34,221 nucleotides of DNA from Gammaproteobacteria bacterium (GCA_018827205.1 JAHJXZ010000149.1:1-34221), one strand, 5' to 3'; counted from the first letter of the stretch, positions 8,460-18,240 are shown. The notes: a model not told the origin generated them from the sequence alone. Numbers and translations: made by a program.

Positions 8460-8540
8460 CTCCCCTCCAGACTCGGCACGGAATCACTCGCCGCAGCGCA
8501 AACTCAGGTAGGCCGCTGCAGATGCATCCCGTCGACAATC

Positions 8541-9812
8541 TCACCTTCGGGTTTGTAACTCATTAGCAGCTACGCTATGGCTGGTCCGATGCTCGGGTGG
8601 TTTGACACCAAGTAAAATCCCCACCGGGAACCAAAAGATTACCCAGTATGGACTTGGCCGATGAAAAATAGCGTAAACATCCGAAATCATAGCAACCATG
8701 GCATACACCAATAGTGCAACCCCAAGCCGCGCTAATGGCTGGGCTCGACATTCCCACCCCTTCCACACAAGGCTCAATAGCAGCAGAACAAACAGAGTAA
8801 TACCAACGATGCCGTACTCATACCAGAGCTGCAGGTACAAACTGTGGGCGTGTATTACACTGAATTGGTGAGGCGGTGGAAAAGTAAAATTGAAGTCTGC
8901 CCCCGCTCCAGTTCCAGCGATCCAAAATTCGGGGAAACGCTCTATCCAACTCTGCCAAATAAGATCGCGATTACTCACACCTTGCCTAAATTCATTTTGA
9001 ACCTCTGCCCAAAATAAGTAAATTGCAAGCAGTATCAAAAAGCCACCCAAGCCAATGAGACTACGCGAACGACTATTGGGAAATAGCAGTAATAAGATAA
9101 AACCACCAGCTGCCGTCGAAAACCAAGCACCACGGGAGAACGTGAGCAGTACATAAGCCAACAACCCAAGCATGCCCAGCGCCAGTAGAGCAACTTGCCA
9201 AATACGTACTTTTAATCCCACAAAAAGGTAGCTCAGCAGCACTGCAAAAACGCCATAGTACAATCCCGCCACCACCGGGTGCTTTAAGTCCGCCAGGCCA
9301 TTCCAACCTAACTCGCTTAAGCGACCAGTGTAACGGATCTCCTTGTAATCCAACGGCTTATCCAGCACACCAAACTGATAATAAAGAGTCCACCAGGCAA
9401 AGAAAGCGCCTACCGCGACAATAACAACCAGCAGCTTGTTAAAATTATCCTGATGGCTAACCAGGCTGGCTACTACAAAGACATAAAGGAGAATCAGTAA
9501 TACTATCTTCACCCAATAGGCGGGATCTTTAGCAGCGCCCGAATTGAAAAGACTGCTTAGTACCACCCACGCTAGCAGGCTTAACAAGATAAACCCGGGA
9601 GCCTGACGCCATGTCTCCAGAGACAACCGCCGCCATAGCAATAAGATCAATGCCGGTACGAAAAGCACCAGATAGATCTGGGTCGCGTATCGACTGCCAT
9701 CATTATTGAACAGAAGCCCGGCAAACTGCACAAATAAGCCCAGTGCCAGAATCCATATCCAAACCTGGGATAAAACCCGACCAGACATCGTTAATCGCTG
9801 AGTAAGAAGCAC
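8541..9812 (-). CDS. WaaL-like O-antigen ligase / Wzy_C-type polymerase family protein
   Basis: A polytopic membrane protein of 423 residues with about 12 hydrophobic segments. It shows the ligase/polymerase superfamily signatures: LTFSRGAWFS in a central helix and, in the large periplasmic loop, the HAHSLYLQLWYEYGIVG motif whose His is essential in WaaL proteins. It probably transfers the finished undecaprenyl-linked polymer to lipid A-core; a second Wzy-type enzyme cannot be excluded, but a better Wzy candidate lies upstream at 19067. The start is ambiguous. GTG at 9812 has GGAAAG upstream and is chosen; a TTG overlapping the stop of the upstream gene (9869) and an ATG at 9788 are alternatives. 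It is the last gene of the polysaccharide operon. Confidence 0.8.
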   Translation of the reverse strand: MLLTQRLTMSGRVLSQVWIWILALGLFVQFAGLLFNNDGSRYATQIYLVLFVPALILLLWRRLSLETWRQAPGFILLSLLAWVVLSSLFNSGAAKDPAYWVKIVLLILLYVFVVASLVSHQDNFNKLLVVIVAVGAFFAWWTLYYQFGVLDKPLDYKEIRYTGRLSELGWNGLADLKHPVVAGLYYGVFAVLLSYLFVGLKVRIWQVALLALGMLGLLAYVLLTFSRGAWFSTAAGGFILLLLFPNSRSRSLIGLGGFLILLAIYLFWAEVQNEFRQGVSNRDLIWQSWIERFPEFWIAGTGAGADFNFTFPPPHQFSVIHAHSLYLQLWYEYGIVGITLFVLLLLSLVWKGWECRAQPLARLGVALLVYAMVAMISDVYAIFHRPSPYWVIFWFPVGILLGVKPPEHRTSHSVAANELQTRR

Positions 9813-9865
9813 AAACTTTCCTTTCGCGTTTTTGACACTAAGCAATATTAATTTCGAGGCGACTT

Positions 9866-11251
9866 TCAATAAGCACTCTTGTGTATAAACCCCTTAAAAA
9901 TCGTCCAAAAAATAATCTTTATATCCAACGCCAAGGACCAATTGTCGATATACCAAAGATCACACTCTACCCGCTTCTGCATCTTATCGAGCGTGTCGGT
10001 TTCACCACGGTAACCATTAACCTGCGCCCAACCAGTGATACCAGGCTTGACCTTGTGCCGCTGCATATAAGACTCAACTAGCTCCTTATAGTACTCGTTA
10101 TGCGTCAATGCATGGGGTCTCGGCCCGACGATGGACATACGCCCTTGCAACACATTGAAGAACTGCGGTAGCTCATCCAGGCTAGTGCGGCGCAAAAATG
10201 CGCCAATTTTAGTGACACGCGGATCGTTACGTTTCGCCTGCGTGACATCGTTGTGACTCTCCTGGTGAACGATCATGGAGCGAAATTTGTAGACCTTGAA
10301 CTTGCGGCCATTGATACCGGTTCTGTACTGCTTGAATAACACAGGTCCTGGGGATGAAACCTTGATCGCGATGGCAATAAAAACACAGACCGGCAGAATA
10401 AGCGCAGCAATGGCACAACCAATAAAAATATCTTCCAACCGCTTTACCAAGCGAGCAGGACCGTCCATGGGGCTACAGCTGAGGTCCAACGAGTAGACGC
10501 CGGCAATGTTGCTGACCTTATGGTTAAGCAACGGCAAATCACCCCATTCGGGGATATAGCGTACTGCAACAGTATGATGGCGTAGCGCATACATGACAGA
10601 ACGAATGATGGATCCATTAGCCAGAGGCAAACACAACCACACTTCATGTACGGCCTGCTCATCCACAGCATCCACAAGGCGGCGTAGCCAATCCTCATCG
10701 CTGGCAAAGGGCAAGGTGCATGCCACCCGAAACCCTTCCTCGTCCAGGGACGCGCCGCTGCTGAGTCGCACTGCTGCGCTACCGCCAGCATCAACCAAAA
10801 GCACCGTTTTAAGGTTACGCCCCGCAGAACGCAACTGACGCAGGGTCATAAAGACCAAAACCCGTACCAGAACAGTCAGCGAGCTGCCAATCAGAATGAA
10901 ATACATGAACCACTGACGGGAATACTCCTCAGAGACCTTCACGAAAAAAGCAATGCTGAGCAGAATACCGACAGTGACCAGCCAGCCCAAATAGACACCA
11001 CCCAACTGACTTAGTAATGACTTACCCCGCCAAGACCCATATAACCCACTGGCCCAGAGGCTCACCATCACAACCAGCGCGCAAAGCGTGACTGCAGACG
11101 GATAGCGATTGGCCAAATGCCAGTCATCAAAACGACACCAATACGCCAGATAAGCAGCACTGACGACCAAAAGAAAATCCACCACCGCTGCAAGCATTGC
11201 GACCGGATAGCGCTCGCCAAAAGTGGGTTGATAACGCGAAGAATAAGGCAT
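9866..11251 (-). CDS. initiating polyprenyl-phosphate hexose-1-phosphate transferase (WcaJ/WbaP type)
   Basis: A 461-residue enzyme that primes repeat-unit synthesis by moving a sugar-1-phosphate onto undecaprenyl phosphate. The N-terminal half has four membrane helices and a CoA-binding-like Rossmann region. The C-terminal catalytic domain after about residue 270 has a hydrophobic re-entrant helix, VYKFRSM, the LDELPQFFNVLQGRMSIVGP block and KPGITGWAQVNGYRG, all hallmarks of the bacterial sugar transferase family. Full-length enzymes of this type usually use UDP-glucose or UDP-galactose. The adjacent galU gene (47 bases upstream) supports glucose, which is my inference. Its ATG has only a weak ribosome binding site, suggesting coupling with galU. 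No WecA-like enzyme is present in the window. Confidence 0.9.
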   Translation of the reverse strand: MPYSSRYQPTFGERYPVAMLAAVVDFLLVVSAAYLAYWCRFDDWHLANRYPSAVTLCALVVMVSLWASGLYGSWRGKSLLSQLGGVYLGWLVTVGILLSIAFFVKVSEEYSRQWFMYFILIGSSLTVLVRVLVFMTLRQLRSAGRNLKTVLLVDAGGSAAVRLSSGASLDEEGFRVACTLPFASDEDWLRRLVDAVDEQAVHEVWLCLPLANGSIIRSVMYALRHHTVAVRYIPEWGDLPLLNHKVSNIAGVYSLDLSCSPMDGPARLVKRLEDIFIGCAIAALILPVCVFIAIAIKVSSPGPVLFKQYRTGINGRKFKVYKFRSMIVHQESHNDVTQAKRNDPRVTKIGAFLRRTSLDELPQFFNVLQGRMSIVGPRPHALTHNEYYKELVESYMQRHKVKPGITGWAQVNGYRGETDTLDKMQKRVECDLWYIDNWSLALDIKIIFWTIFKGFIHKSAY

Positions 11252-11298
11252 GACGTGTTCACGGCTCCATATTGTGAATAGCGCAGCTCTGCGGCCGC

Positions 11299-12117
11299 TT
11301 AACGCTGCTTGAAGCAGAAGTTGGTGGCCTCGACAAAGCCTTCGACACTGCCGCAGTCAAAACGTAGCCCCTTGAATTTATAAGCCAGCACACAGCCTGC
11401 TTGCGCCTGCCTCATCAGTGCGTCCGTGACCTGGATCTCCCCGCCTGTGCCGGGTGGTGTATCTGCAATCAGATCAAAAATATCCGGCGTAAGGATGTAG
11501 CGCCCAATAATGGCCAAATTAGAGGGCGCGTCCTCTGGCGAAGGCTTTTCAACCATGGTGTCCACCCGATAAATGCCCTCGTGAATCTGCTCGCCAGCAA
11601 TGACTCCATACTTACGCGTGTCTTCGCGCGGGACCTCCTGGATGGCAACAATTGAGCATCGGTATTGCTTGTACAGCGCTACCATCTGCGCCAATACCGG
11701 GTCCCCGTCAGGGTTGAGACAGAGGTCATCTGCCAATACCACAGCAAAGGCCTCATCCCCAATCAAAGGGCGTCCGCTCAAAATGGCATGCCCCAAACCC
11801 TTCATCTCAACCTGCCGGGTGTAGGCAAATGAGCAGGTGTCGATCAGCTGGCGCGTACTGTCTAACGCACGCTCTTTGGCCGTACCTCGGATCTGTTGCT
11901 CAAGCTCGTAGCTGGTATCGAAGTGATCTTCCAGGGCGCGCTTGCCACGTCCCGTCACCATAGCCATGTGCTGCAAGCCAGCCGAATACGCCTCCTCCAC
12001 CGCATATTGAATCAGCGGCTTATCGACAATCGGCAACATTTCTTTGGGCATCGCCTTGGTCGCCGGAAGAAACCGCGTACCGTAACCTGCCGCAGGGAAC
12101 AAACACTTACGAATCAT
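11299..12117 (-). CDS. galU: UTP--glucose-1-phosphate uridylyltransferase
   Basis: A 272-residue GalU: it makes UDP-glucose from UTP and Glc-1-P in the cytoplasm. Signature regions are clear: the nucleotide-binding FPAAGYGTRFLPATKAMPKE at the N terminus, then IVDKPLIQYAVEEA, VLADDLCL, VEKPSPEDAPSNLAIIGRYI and TGGEIQVTDAL. The ATG encoding MIRKCLFP fits the family and has GGAAAAA upstream; the frame stays open for 30 more codons that show no homology. It lies between rmlD and the WcaJ-like transferase, consistent with providing the donor for chain initiation. Pseudomonads often have a further galU elsewhere, so this may be a locus-dedicated copy. Confidence 0.93.
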   Translation of the reverse strand: MIRKCLFPAAGYGTRFLPATKAMPKEMLPIVDKPLIQYAVEEAYSAGLQHMAMVTGRGKRALEDHFDTSYELEQQIRGTAKERALDSTRQLIDTCSFAYTRQVEMKGLGHAILSGRPLIGDEAFAVVLADDLCLNPDGDPVLAQMVALYKQYRCSIVAIQEVPREDTRKYGVIAGEQIHEGIYRVDTMVEKPSPEDAPSNLAIIGRYILTPDIFDLIADTPPGTGGEIQVTDALMRQAQAGCVLAYKFKGLRFDCGSVEGFVEATNFCFKQR

Positions 12118-12311
12118 GAGCTTTTTCCAATCCGCCCCGAACCAGGGCACCAATAAGGCAACATACTGGCCAGCCAATAACTGCACGCGCATGCGCAGCC
12201 AGGTCACGTCGCGCTCAAACGCTTAGTCACCTACAGAGCCAGTAGAATCAACAGCTGAATAAAAACAGCCAACGATGACGTCAACCAACTGAGCAGCCCC
12301 TACAGACACCT
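12118..12311. other. 194-base gap between rmlD and galU
   Basis: The longest gap inside the distal part of the operon. I find no gene, no clear terminator hairpin with a T-run, and no convincing promoter boxes. It could still hold a weak internal promoter for galU. Confidence 0.4.
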
Positions 12312-13208
12312 CTACCCACGTGCGTCCGGGGCTCCGGCCAACTCGCTTAATACAGCCTTCAACGCCGATTGCCAGTCATCCGGGCGCACAGCGAAGGCCT
12401 GCTCAAGACTGCTGCAATCAAGCACAGACCAAGCCGGGCGACGCGCAGGTGTTGGATATTCAGCCGTGCTGATAGGGCTCACGACAGGGGCTTGAGCCAG
12501 TAACCCGATGGCCACTGCTTGCGCAAATATGGCCTGGGCAAACGCATGCCAGGTACAGGCCGGCGCACCACTGAAATGGTAAGTCCCCCACGGCAAATCG
12601 CCCCTGGCTTGATACTGCAACAGCACCTGCCAAAGCATCGTTGCGATGCCGGCAGCCGACGTTGGGCCGCCCACTTGGTCCGCGACTACCGATAACTGAT
12701 TGCGCGTTTGCGCTAAGCGCAGCATGGTCTTCACAAAGTTCTGCCCATGCGCACCAAATACCCAACTGGTGCGAACAATCACATGGCGCGAACATACTTG
12801 CGCAAGTGAATGCTCACCCGCCAGTTTGCTTGCCCCATACACACCGCTCGGCGTGCAAATAGCCTCTGGCGCATAAGGCGCGCAGGCATCACCCGCAAAT
12901 ACATAGTCGGTAGAGAGGTGAAGCATGGGAATGCCCAAGCGCTCACAGGCCAACCCAAGATGCGCAACAGCCGACTGATTGACGGCATAGGCTCGCTCCG
13001 GCTCTGCCTCGGCTTTGTCCACGGCCGTGTAAGCCGCGGCATTAATGACCGCCTGGGGCATAACTTCAGCGAACACCTTTGCCACTGCGTCAGCGTCCGT
13101 AATATCCAGTGCCTGAGAGTCGAGACCTATGACCTCCATCCCCAGTGGTGCAGTACGTAATACCTCGTAGCCCACCTGACCAGCCGAACCGGTAACCAAC
13201 ACTTTCAT
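12312..13208 (-). CDS. rmlD: dTDP-4-dehydrorhamnose reductase
   Basis: A 298-residue extended-SDR reductase that completes dTDP-L-rhamnose synthesis (NADPH-dependent reduction at C4). Visible features: the dinucleotide motif VTGSAGQVGYEV at the N terminus, AYTAVDKAEAEPERAYAVN, LSTDYVFAGD, the catalytic YGASKLAGE (YxxxK) and RTSWVFGAHGQNFVKTML, all typical of RmlD. Its ATG overlaps the stop of rmlC by four bases, indicating translational coupling. The gene order here is rmlB-rmlA-rmlC-rmlD, not the rmlBDAC order of P. aeruginosa. Confidence 0.95.
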   Translation of the reverse strand: MKVLVTGSAGQVGYEVLRTAPLGMEVIGLDSQALDITDADAVAKVFAEVMPQAVINAAAYTAVDKAEAEPERAYAVNQSAVAHLGLACERLGIPMLHLSTDYVFAGDACAPYAPEAICTPSGVYGASKLAGEHSLAQVCSRHVIVRTSWVFGAHGQNFVKTMLRLAQTRNQLSVVADQVGGPTSAAGIATMLWQVLLQYQARGDLPWGTYHFSGAPACTWHAFAQAIFAQAVAIGLLAQAPVVSPISTAEYPTPARRPAWSVLDCSSLEQAFAVRPDDWQSALKAVLSELAGAPDARG

Positions 13209-13750
13209 GACGTCGCGCCTTCGATGAGTTGGCGCAATGTTGGATTGAGCTCATCCTTTGCCGAAAGCTTGGGATCTGTAATCGGCCACGGAATATTCAC
13301 CTCAGGGTCATTCCAGAGCAGACCACCTTCGTCCTGCGGGTAATACAAATCCGTGCATTTATACTGAAAATCCGCAACATCGCTGAGCACTACAAAGCCG
13401 TGGGCGTAGCCCGGCGGCACCCACATCTGCCGATGGTTGTCCTCAGTCAACTCAACACCCACATAGCGCCCGCAAGTAGGTGAGGCCGGATTAACGTCCA
13501 CGGCCACATCGTACACAGCGCCACGGCTAACACTCACCAGCTTGCCCTGCGGGCGCGTGCGCTGAAAGTGCAAACCACGCAACACACCGCGCTGCGAGCG
13601 CGAGTGGTTGTCTTGTACAAAAGGCAACGTAATACCTATTTCGCGGTAGCGCTCCACCTGAAAGGTTTCAAGGAAGAAGCCGCGATGGTCGCCGAATACC
13701 TTAGGCTCGATGATCAGCACACCGGGTAAAACAGTTTCTATTACATTCAT
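13205..13750 (-). CDS. rmlC: dTDP-4-dehydrorhamnose 3,5-epimerase
   Basis: A 181-residue cupin epimerase, the third step of dTDP-L-rhamnose synthesis. The N-terminal [38 protein letters not shown] (with the catalytic His) and [20 protein letters not shown] segments are diagnostic and the length is standard. Its start overlaps the stop of rmlA (ATGA), and its stop overlaps the start of rmlD in the same way, so A, C and D form one tightly coupled unit. Confidence 0.96.
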   Translation of the reverse strand: MNVIETVLPGVLIIEPKVFGDHRGFFLETFQVERYREIGITLPFVQDNHSRSQRGVLRGLHFQRTRPQGKLVSVSRGAVYDVAVDVNPASPTCGRYVGVELTEDNHRQMWVPPGYAHGFVVLSDVADFQYKCTDLYYPQDEGGLLWNDPEVNIPWPITDPKLSAKDELNPTLRQLIEGATS

Positions 13751-14625
13751 GGCGTAACCTCCTGCTCCACCAGGCGCAACAAGTACTGCCCATAGCCGGT
13801 TTTACCCAGCGCCTGTGCCTGCCGCTGCAGGTCCTCGCGTGTGAGCCAGCCCTGGCGATAGGCAATCTCCTCAAGACACGCCACTTTCAAACCCTGTCGC
13901 GCCTCAATGGTCTGGACGAAGTGGCTGGCTTCCATGAGCGAGTCATGAGTACCGGTATCAAGCCAGGCGAAGCCTCGCCCCAGCAGGCTGACATGCAAGG
14001 CGGCGTGCTCAAGATACGCATTGTTAACGTCCGTGATCTCCAGCTCCCCACGGTGAGACGGCTTGACCTGCTTGGCAATTTCCACAACCGCGTTATCGTA
14101 AAAATACAAACCCGTTACGGCGTAGTTAGACTTGGCCTGCGCCGGCTTCTCCTCAATAGAAATAGCCTTACCCGCGCTATCAAACTCCACCACACCAAAG
14201 CGCTCAGGGTCAGACACGTGATAGCCAAATACCGTAGCGCCCTGCTTGCGGCTGGCGGCATCACGCAACATGGCACTGAAACCGTACCCGTAAAAAATGT
14301 TGTCCCCAAGAATCAGGCACACACTGCTGTCGCCAATAAACGACTCGCCAATGATAAATGCCTGCGCCAGGCCATCCGGCGTGGGCTGCTCGGCATAGCT
14401 CAGCGCGATACCAAATTCCGAACCGTCACCCAACAGCTTGCGGAAATTGGGCAGGTCTTCAGGCGTCGAAATGATCAACACCTCACGGATACCCGCTAGC
14501 ATCAGGACGGAAAGCGGGTAGTAGATCATCGGCTTGTCGTAAACCGGCAACAGCTGCTTGGAAACACCGCGCGTAATGGGGTGCAGGCGCGTGCCGGAGC
14601 CACCGGCCAGGATGATACCTTTCAC
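13747..14625 (-). CDS. rmlA: glucose-1-phosphate thymidylyltransferase
   Basis: A 292-residue nucleotidyltransferase that opens the dTDP-L-rhamnose route by forming dTDP-glucose. Shows the [11 protein letters not shown] pyrophosphorylase signature at the N terminus, [27 protein letters not shown], and [19 protein letters not shown]. Starts at GTG (first codons GTG AAA GGT) with AAAGGA about nine bases upstream. A 91-base gap separates it from rmlB, the only substantial gap inside the rml group; it contains a weak hairpin without a clean T-run. Confidence 0.96.
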   Translation of the reverse strand: MKGIILAGGSGTRLHPITRGVSKQLLPVYDKPMIYYPLSVLMLAGIREVLIISTPEDLPNFRKLLGDGSEFGIALSYAEQPTPDGLAQAFIIGESFIGDSSVCLILGDNIFYGYGFSAMLRDAASRKQGATVFGYHVSDPERFGVVEFDSAGKAISIEEKPAQAKSNYAVTGLYFYDNAVVEIAKQVKPSHRGELEITDVNNAYLEHAALHVSLLGRGFAWLDTGTHDSLMEASHFVQTIEARQGLKVACLEEIAYRQGWLTREDLQRQAQALGKTGYGQYLLRLVEQEVTP

Positions 14626-14716
14626 GTTAATACGTCCTTTAACTCAAAAAACTCACTTAAAAATGACAAAGCAGGCCACACCACCAGGGCAGCCTGCCAA
14701 TAAACACGCCGCTTAG

Positions 14717-15787
14717 TTAACCGCCCAGACGCCCAAGCCGGTAACTGCCGCTAAGCACACGCTCCCACCACGTGGGGTTGTCCAAGTACCACTGGACCGT
14801 CTTGCGCAGACCTGTTTCAAACGTCTCCTGCGGTGTCCATCCCAACTCACGCTCAATCTTACTGGCGTCGATGGCATAACGACGGTCATGCCCCGGTCGA
14901 TCCTTCACAAACGTAATCAGCGTACGGTAGGACCGAGGCAAACCGGCCTCATCAACAGCAGGCACCAACTCATCCAACAGATCGCAGATCGTCTCAACCA
15001 CCTGCAAGTTACGCTTCTCGTTATGCCCACCGATGTTGTAGGTCTCGCCAACCACACCGCGGCTAACCACCTCACACAGCGCCCTAGCATGATCTTCGAC
15101 ATACAGCCAATCGCGGATCTGCGAACCATCGCCATACACCGGCAACGGCTTACCCGCCAACGCATTGAGGATTACGTGAGGGATCAACTTCTCGGGGAAG
15201 TGAAAAGGCCCGTAGTTGTTAGAACAATTGGTCAGCAACACCGGCAGGCCATAAGTGCGTTGCCAGGCACGGACCAAGTGATCGGAACTGGCCTTAGACG
15301 CGGAGTAAGGTGAGCTTGGCGCGTAGGACGTGGTTTCGGTGAACAGATCATCCGTACCTTCCAAATCGCCGTACACCTCATCGGTGGAAATATGATGGAA
15401 GCGGAACGCAGCCTTGGCGTCATCTGCCAACCCATTCCAATAGCGACGCGCAGCTTCCAGCAAGCTGTAAGTGCCAACAATATTGGTCTGGATGAAATCC
15501 GCAGGCCCATCAATGGAGCGGTCAACGTGCGACTCCGCTGCCAAGTGCATCACGGCGGTCGGCGTAAACGCTGCGAATACCGCATCAAGCGAGGCGCCAT
15601 CACAGATATCCACCTGGTAAAAATGGTAGCGAGGCGAGTCCGCAACCGAAACCAGTGACTCAAGATTGCCGGCGTAGGTGAGCTTGTCGAGGTTTGCCAC
15701 CTGCGCAGAACCCTGCGCAATCAAATGGCGAACCACTGCAGAACCAATAAAACCGGCGCCGCCGGTGACAAGAATGCGAGAAGTCAT
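14717..15787 (-). CDS. rmlB: dTDP-glucose 4,6-dehydratase
   Basis: A 356-residue extended SDR that converts dTDP-glucose to the 4-keto-6-deoxy intermediate with tightly bound NAD+. The glycine-rich [31 protein letters not shown], the active-site STDEVYGD (Asp-Glu pair), [15 protein letters not shown] (YxxxK) and [17 protein letters not shown] are all present. It is the first of the four rml genes and begins 12 bases after the DUF1972 glycosyltransferase gene ends, so it is co-transcribed with the upstream polysaccharide genes. Confidence 0.96.
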   Translation of the reverse strand: MTSRILVTGGAGFIGSAVVRHLIAQGSAQVANLDKLTYAGNLESLVSVADSPRYHFYQVDICDGASLDAVFAAFTPTAVMHLAAESHVDRSIDGPADFIQTNIVGTYSLLEAARRYWNGLADDAKAAFRFHHISTDEVYGDLEGTDDLFTETTSYAPSSPYSASKASSDHLVRAWQRTYGLPVLLTNCSNNYGPFHFPEKLIPHVILNALAGKPLPVYGDGSQIRDWLYVEDHARALCEVVSRGVVGETYNIGGHNEKRNLQVVETICDLLDELVPAVDEAGLPRSYRTLITFVKDRPGHDRRYAIDASKIERELGWTPQETFETGLRKTVQWYLDNPTWWERVLSGSYRLGRLGG

Positions 15788-15799
15788 AACGTACTCATT

Positions 15800-16909
15800 T
15801 TATTTACTTGGGTACCAACGGGTTAACAGGGTTTCATACTCACCCAACACCTGTGGCCACGTAAAACGCTCGTGAAAACGCGCCAAGCTTGCGGCCTTCA
15901 TCTCAAACATAGCGGCATCATCTGCCAACAAATGATCGAAAACCGAAGCACAATCAGCTTCATCTTTGAAATACCGAGCACCTGGCCCAGCGACCCAACG
16001 ATTGAAGTGATTATCATGGGCAACTACCGCACAGCCAGCACCGAGCCCTTCAACAAGAGACGGGTTTGTCCCACCGACACGATGGCCATGCAAATAGAAG
16101 CGGCAAAAAAAGCGTAGCGCCTGGACAACAGCGGCCTCATAAATGGCCCCCGGAAAGACCACCTCATCACTGGCGGCGTCCATGACTGAGCGGTGGTAAG
16201 GATTGCTCTGGGGCGTAAAATTACCCAACACGACCAAGCGATGGTTACGCCGAGTTTTACTAAACGCCCGCACCATTTCCAAAAAGGAGTTTTCTGGCTC
16301 AGGGCGAGCAATAATGATGGAGTACTGCCGCGCCTCGATACCATAGGCTGCTAACAAACCCACATCAGCGGCCTCCACATGATCCCCGCCGTAAGGAATC
16401 ATCGTGATCTTGTCCGCACTGACCCGTGTTGCTAAGTGGTCTTTGATCTTCGGATGGTCAGCGACCAGATGATTCCCCACCCAGCAGCCTGCTCGTTCAT
16501 TCAGCCAAAACCACGCTTTAGCAACAACACCCCATTTATCTCGACGCCACTCAATACCGTCCATATTGATAACATTCGTCTGGCCTTTGATGCGCTGCAG
16601 AACGTTAAACACCGCGGTGTTGTAACCCAGCGTCAGGAATAAACCCGTCTGTGACAGCGCATGACAGGTGGCACGCCAGTCAAAAATAACGGTGCCCGCA
16701 GCGCCCTGACGTTTGATAGGAATATGAATGCGCCTAACACCGCACCATTCAGACTCCCACAGATCACCATCGCCCTCCTCCTGACAATAAACCGTGACCG
16801 ACCAGCCCTTATCGACCAGATAGACACACAGCTTCTCAGCAAACGTTTCGAAGCCACCATGCTGTGCTGGAACTCCGCGAATACCTAGAATATACAAGTG
16901 CTTATGCAA
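15800..16909 (-). CDS. DUF1972 family glycosyltransferase (GT4), probable rhamnosyltransferase
   Basis: A 369-residue GT-B glycosyltransferase. The N-terminal block LGIRGVPAQHGGFETFAEKL is the hallmark of DUF1972, followed by a GT1/GT4 donor domain with HRVGGTNPSLVEGLGAGCAV as the nucleotide-sugar site. In streptococcal capsule loci, DUF1972 enzymes of the WchF/Cps2T type add L-rhamnose to the lipid-linked glucose primer. The neighbouring rml genes and WcaJ-like primer enzyme make the same step likely here; this is inference. The start is a TTG with AAGG nine bases upstream; no ATG is available near the conserved N terminus. The gene begins 11 bases after the preceding GT4 ends. Confidence 0.85.
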   Translation of the reverse strand: MHKHLYILGIRGVPAQHGGFETFAEKLCVYLVDKGWSVTVYCQEEGDGDLWESEWCGVRRIHIPIKRQGAAGTVIFDWRATCHALSQTGLFLTLGYNTAVFNVLQRIKGQTNVINMDGIEWRRDKWGVVAKAWFWLNERAGCWVGNHLVADHPKIKDHLATRVSADKITMIPYGGDHVEAADVGLLAAYGIEARQYSIIIARPEPENSFLEMVRAFSKTRRNHRLVVLGNFTPQSNPYHRSVMDAASDEVVFPGAIYEAAVVQALRFFCRFYLHGHRVGGTNPSLVEGLGAGCAVVAHDNHFNRWVAGPGARYFKDEADCASVFDHLLADDAAMFEMKAASLARFHERFTWPQVLGEYETLLTRWYPSK

Positions 16910-16920
16910 AATGTTAGACC

Positions 16921-17991
16921 TTAACCGTTTATCATCTTAAAAACGTTATCTTCAAACTTATCCAGCTGAAATTCACTCGCACGTTCGCGGGCGTGATTAG
17001 ACAGGGAGGCATACAACTCATAGTCTTCGTCTAGACGCTCAATTAAACCTGCAATCTTTTTTACGTCATAGCATGACACGCAGTAGCCTTCGCGGCCGTC
17101 AGTAACAATTTCCACCGGCCCGCCAACCGGCGGCACAATCACTGGCAAGCCGTAAGCCATAGCCTCCAATATGGTCAAACCAAACGTTTCGACCCACTCA
17201 TCAGGACGAGACAAATTCATCAGCATCGAAGCCGATGAATAAAATAGCGTGACATCACTTTGACGAGGATAAACTTCAACATTAGTCGGGAAACTTGACT
17301 GCACTAAAAACTTATCAATCTCGTCCTGCTCTGCATTGAGCACGAGCTTAAACTCAATGTCAGCACGCCCTACAAGCAGCCGAGCGACATCGAGAAACTC
17401 AAGCACGCCCTTGTAGACCTTCAAGGAACACACCATTAGCACGGTAAATGTTCGACCAGACGTACGTTTGAGTGCAACAGGCTGCACATCTATTGCGTTG
17501 TGTACAACAAACTGAGGAATTCTTTTAAAGCCCTCAGCCAACCGCAGATAATCAGAAACAAAAACTACTTTAGCAGCACTTACTTTAATCACAGAACGTA
17601 AAAAAAATTTCAACGCCTTAGGCCGCAGAGACGTTTCATGCACGTGATATATGACCGGCTTCCCCATTAGCCTCCCGGCCAAAGCAGCGCCAAACGGCAT
17701 CATCGTATTAACGTAAAAAATTACATCCTGCCTCGCATATCTCAGGCACTTAAAAAACAACAATATCTGCGATACGACATACAGCAGAAGCGTAATCAAT
17801 TTGTTCTCAGAGCGTCTGTAGAATATACGCTCGCGGTTACCTGGCAACGCATCAAGAAAGCCGTCAGCATGGTCGCTGGTCAGCACGTCGAAATCTATGC
17901 CTCTACGGTTAAAGGCATGCACCACCTGTGACAAAACCTTGGGGCTACCGCTGCGATCGTTATAAAGGTGTACGAAAACAAATTTACTCAT
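16921..17991 (-). CDS. glycosyltransferase, GT4 family
   Basis: A 356-residue GT-B enzyme acting on the cytoplasmic face. The N-terminal acceptor domain begins MSKFVFVHLYNDRSGSPKVL (a glycine/serine loop). The C-terminal donor domain carries the EX7E motif at Glu268 and Glu276 in ETFGLTILEAMAYGLPVIVP. A hydrophobic patch around residues 66-82 may aid membrane association. Donor and linkage are unknown; GDP-mannose or dTDP-rhamnose would fit the sugar genes present. The ATG follows AGG and overlaps the stop of a short upstream reading frame that may be a gene remnant. GC content drops sharply from here towards higher coordinates. Confidence 0.85.
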   Translation of the reverse strand: MSKFVFVHLYNDRSGSPKVLSQVVHAFNRRGIDFDVLTSDHADGFLDALPGNRERIFYRRSENKLITLLLYVVSQILLFFKCLRYARQDVIFYVNTMMPFGAALAGRLMGKPVIYHVHETSLRPKALKFFLRSVIKVSAAKVVFVSDYLRLAEGFKRIPQFVVHNAIDVQPVALKRTSGRTFTVLMVCSLKVYKGVLEFLDVARLLVGRADIEFKLVLNAEQDEIDKFLVQSSFPTNVEVYPRQSDVTLFYSSASMLMNLSRPDEWVETFGLTILEAMAYGLPVIVPPVGGPVEIVTDGREGYCVSCYDVKKIAGLIERLDEDYELYASLSNHARERASEFQLDKFEDNVFKMING

Positions 17992-18118
17992 TTATCAAAC
18001 CTACCTTTTTTACCTTTAGCGGATATACCACCATAGCACTAGCAAAACAAAGAGCCGCTATAACCAAAGCGCTAACCGCGGCGATGCAGCCATCACAAAC
18101 AAGGATTCTGACATATCA
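17984..18118 (-). pseudogene. possible 3' remnant of a membrane protein gene
   Basis: The 249-base gap between the GT2 and GT4 genes contains an open frame without a usual start. Its last 37 codons read as one membrane helix followed by a basic tail (CIAAVSALVIAALCFASAMV, then YPLKVKKVGLINE). Its stop codon overlaps the ATG of the GT4 gene, the arrangement expected of a former upstream operon member. I cannot assign it to a family. It could be chance hydrophobic coding in AT-rich DNA. Confidence 0.3.
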
Positions 18119-18240
18119 AGCCGTGCAAGAAAGACAAGAACGCAAACTCAAATATCTTAAAGAAATCACACTATATTTCTTGAATCAGCAGAAAGATCAA
18201 GACTCATCAGCCTAGAAGAAAAATGTAAATTTATTAAAGA

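Noticed and set aside
14626..14716. Hairpin between rmlB and rmlA as a terminator
   Set aside because: The stem is only six base pairs with a 15-base loop, and the following T-run is interrupted; the surrounding genes clearly belong to one unit.
17928..18215. + strand open frame of 95 codons in the GT2/GT4 gap
   Set aside because: It begins inside the GT4 gene on the opposite strand, has no ribosome binding site and no recognisable domain.
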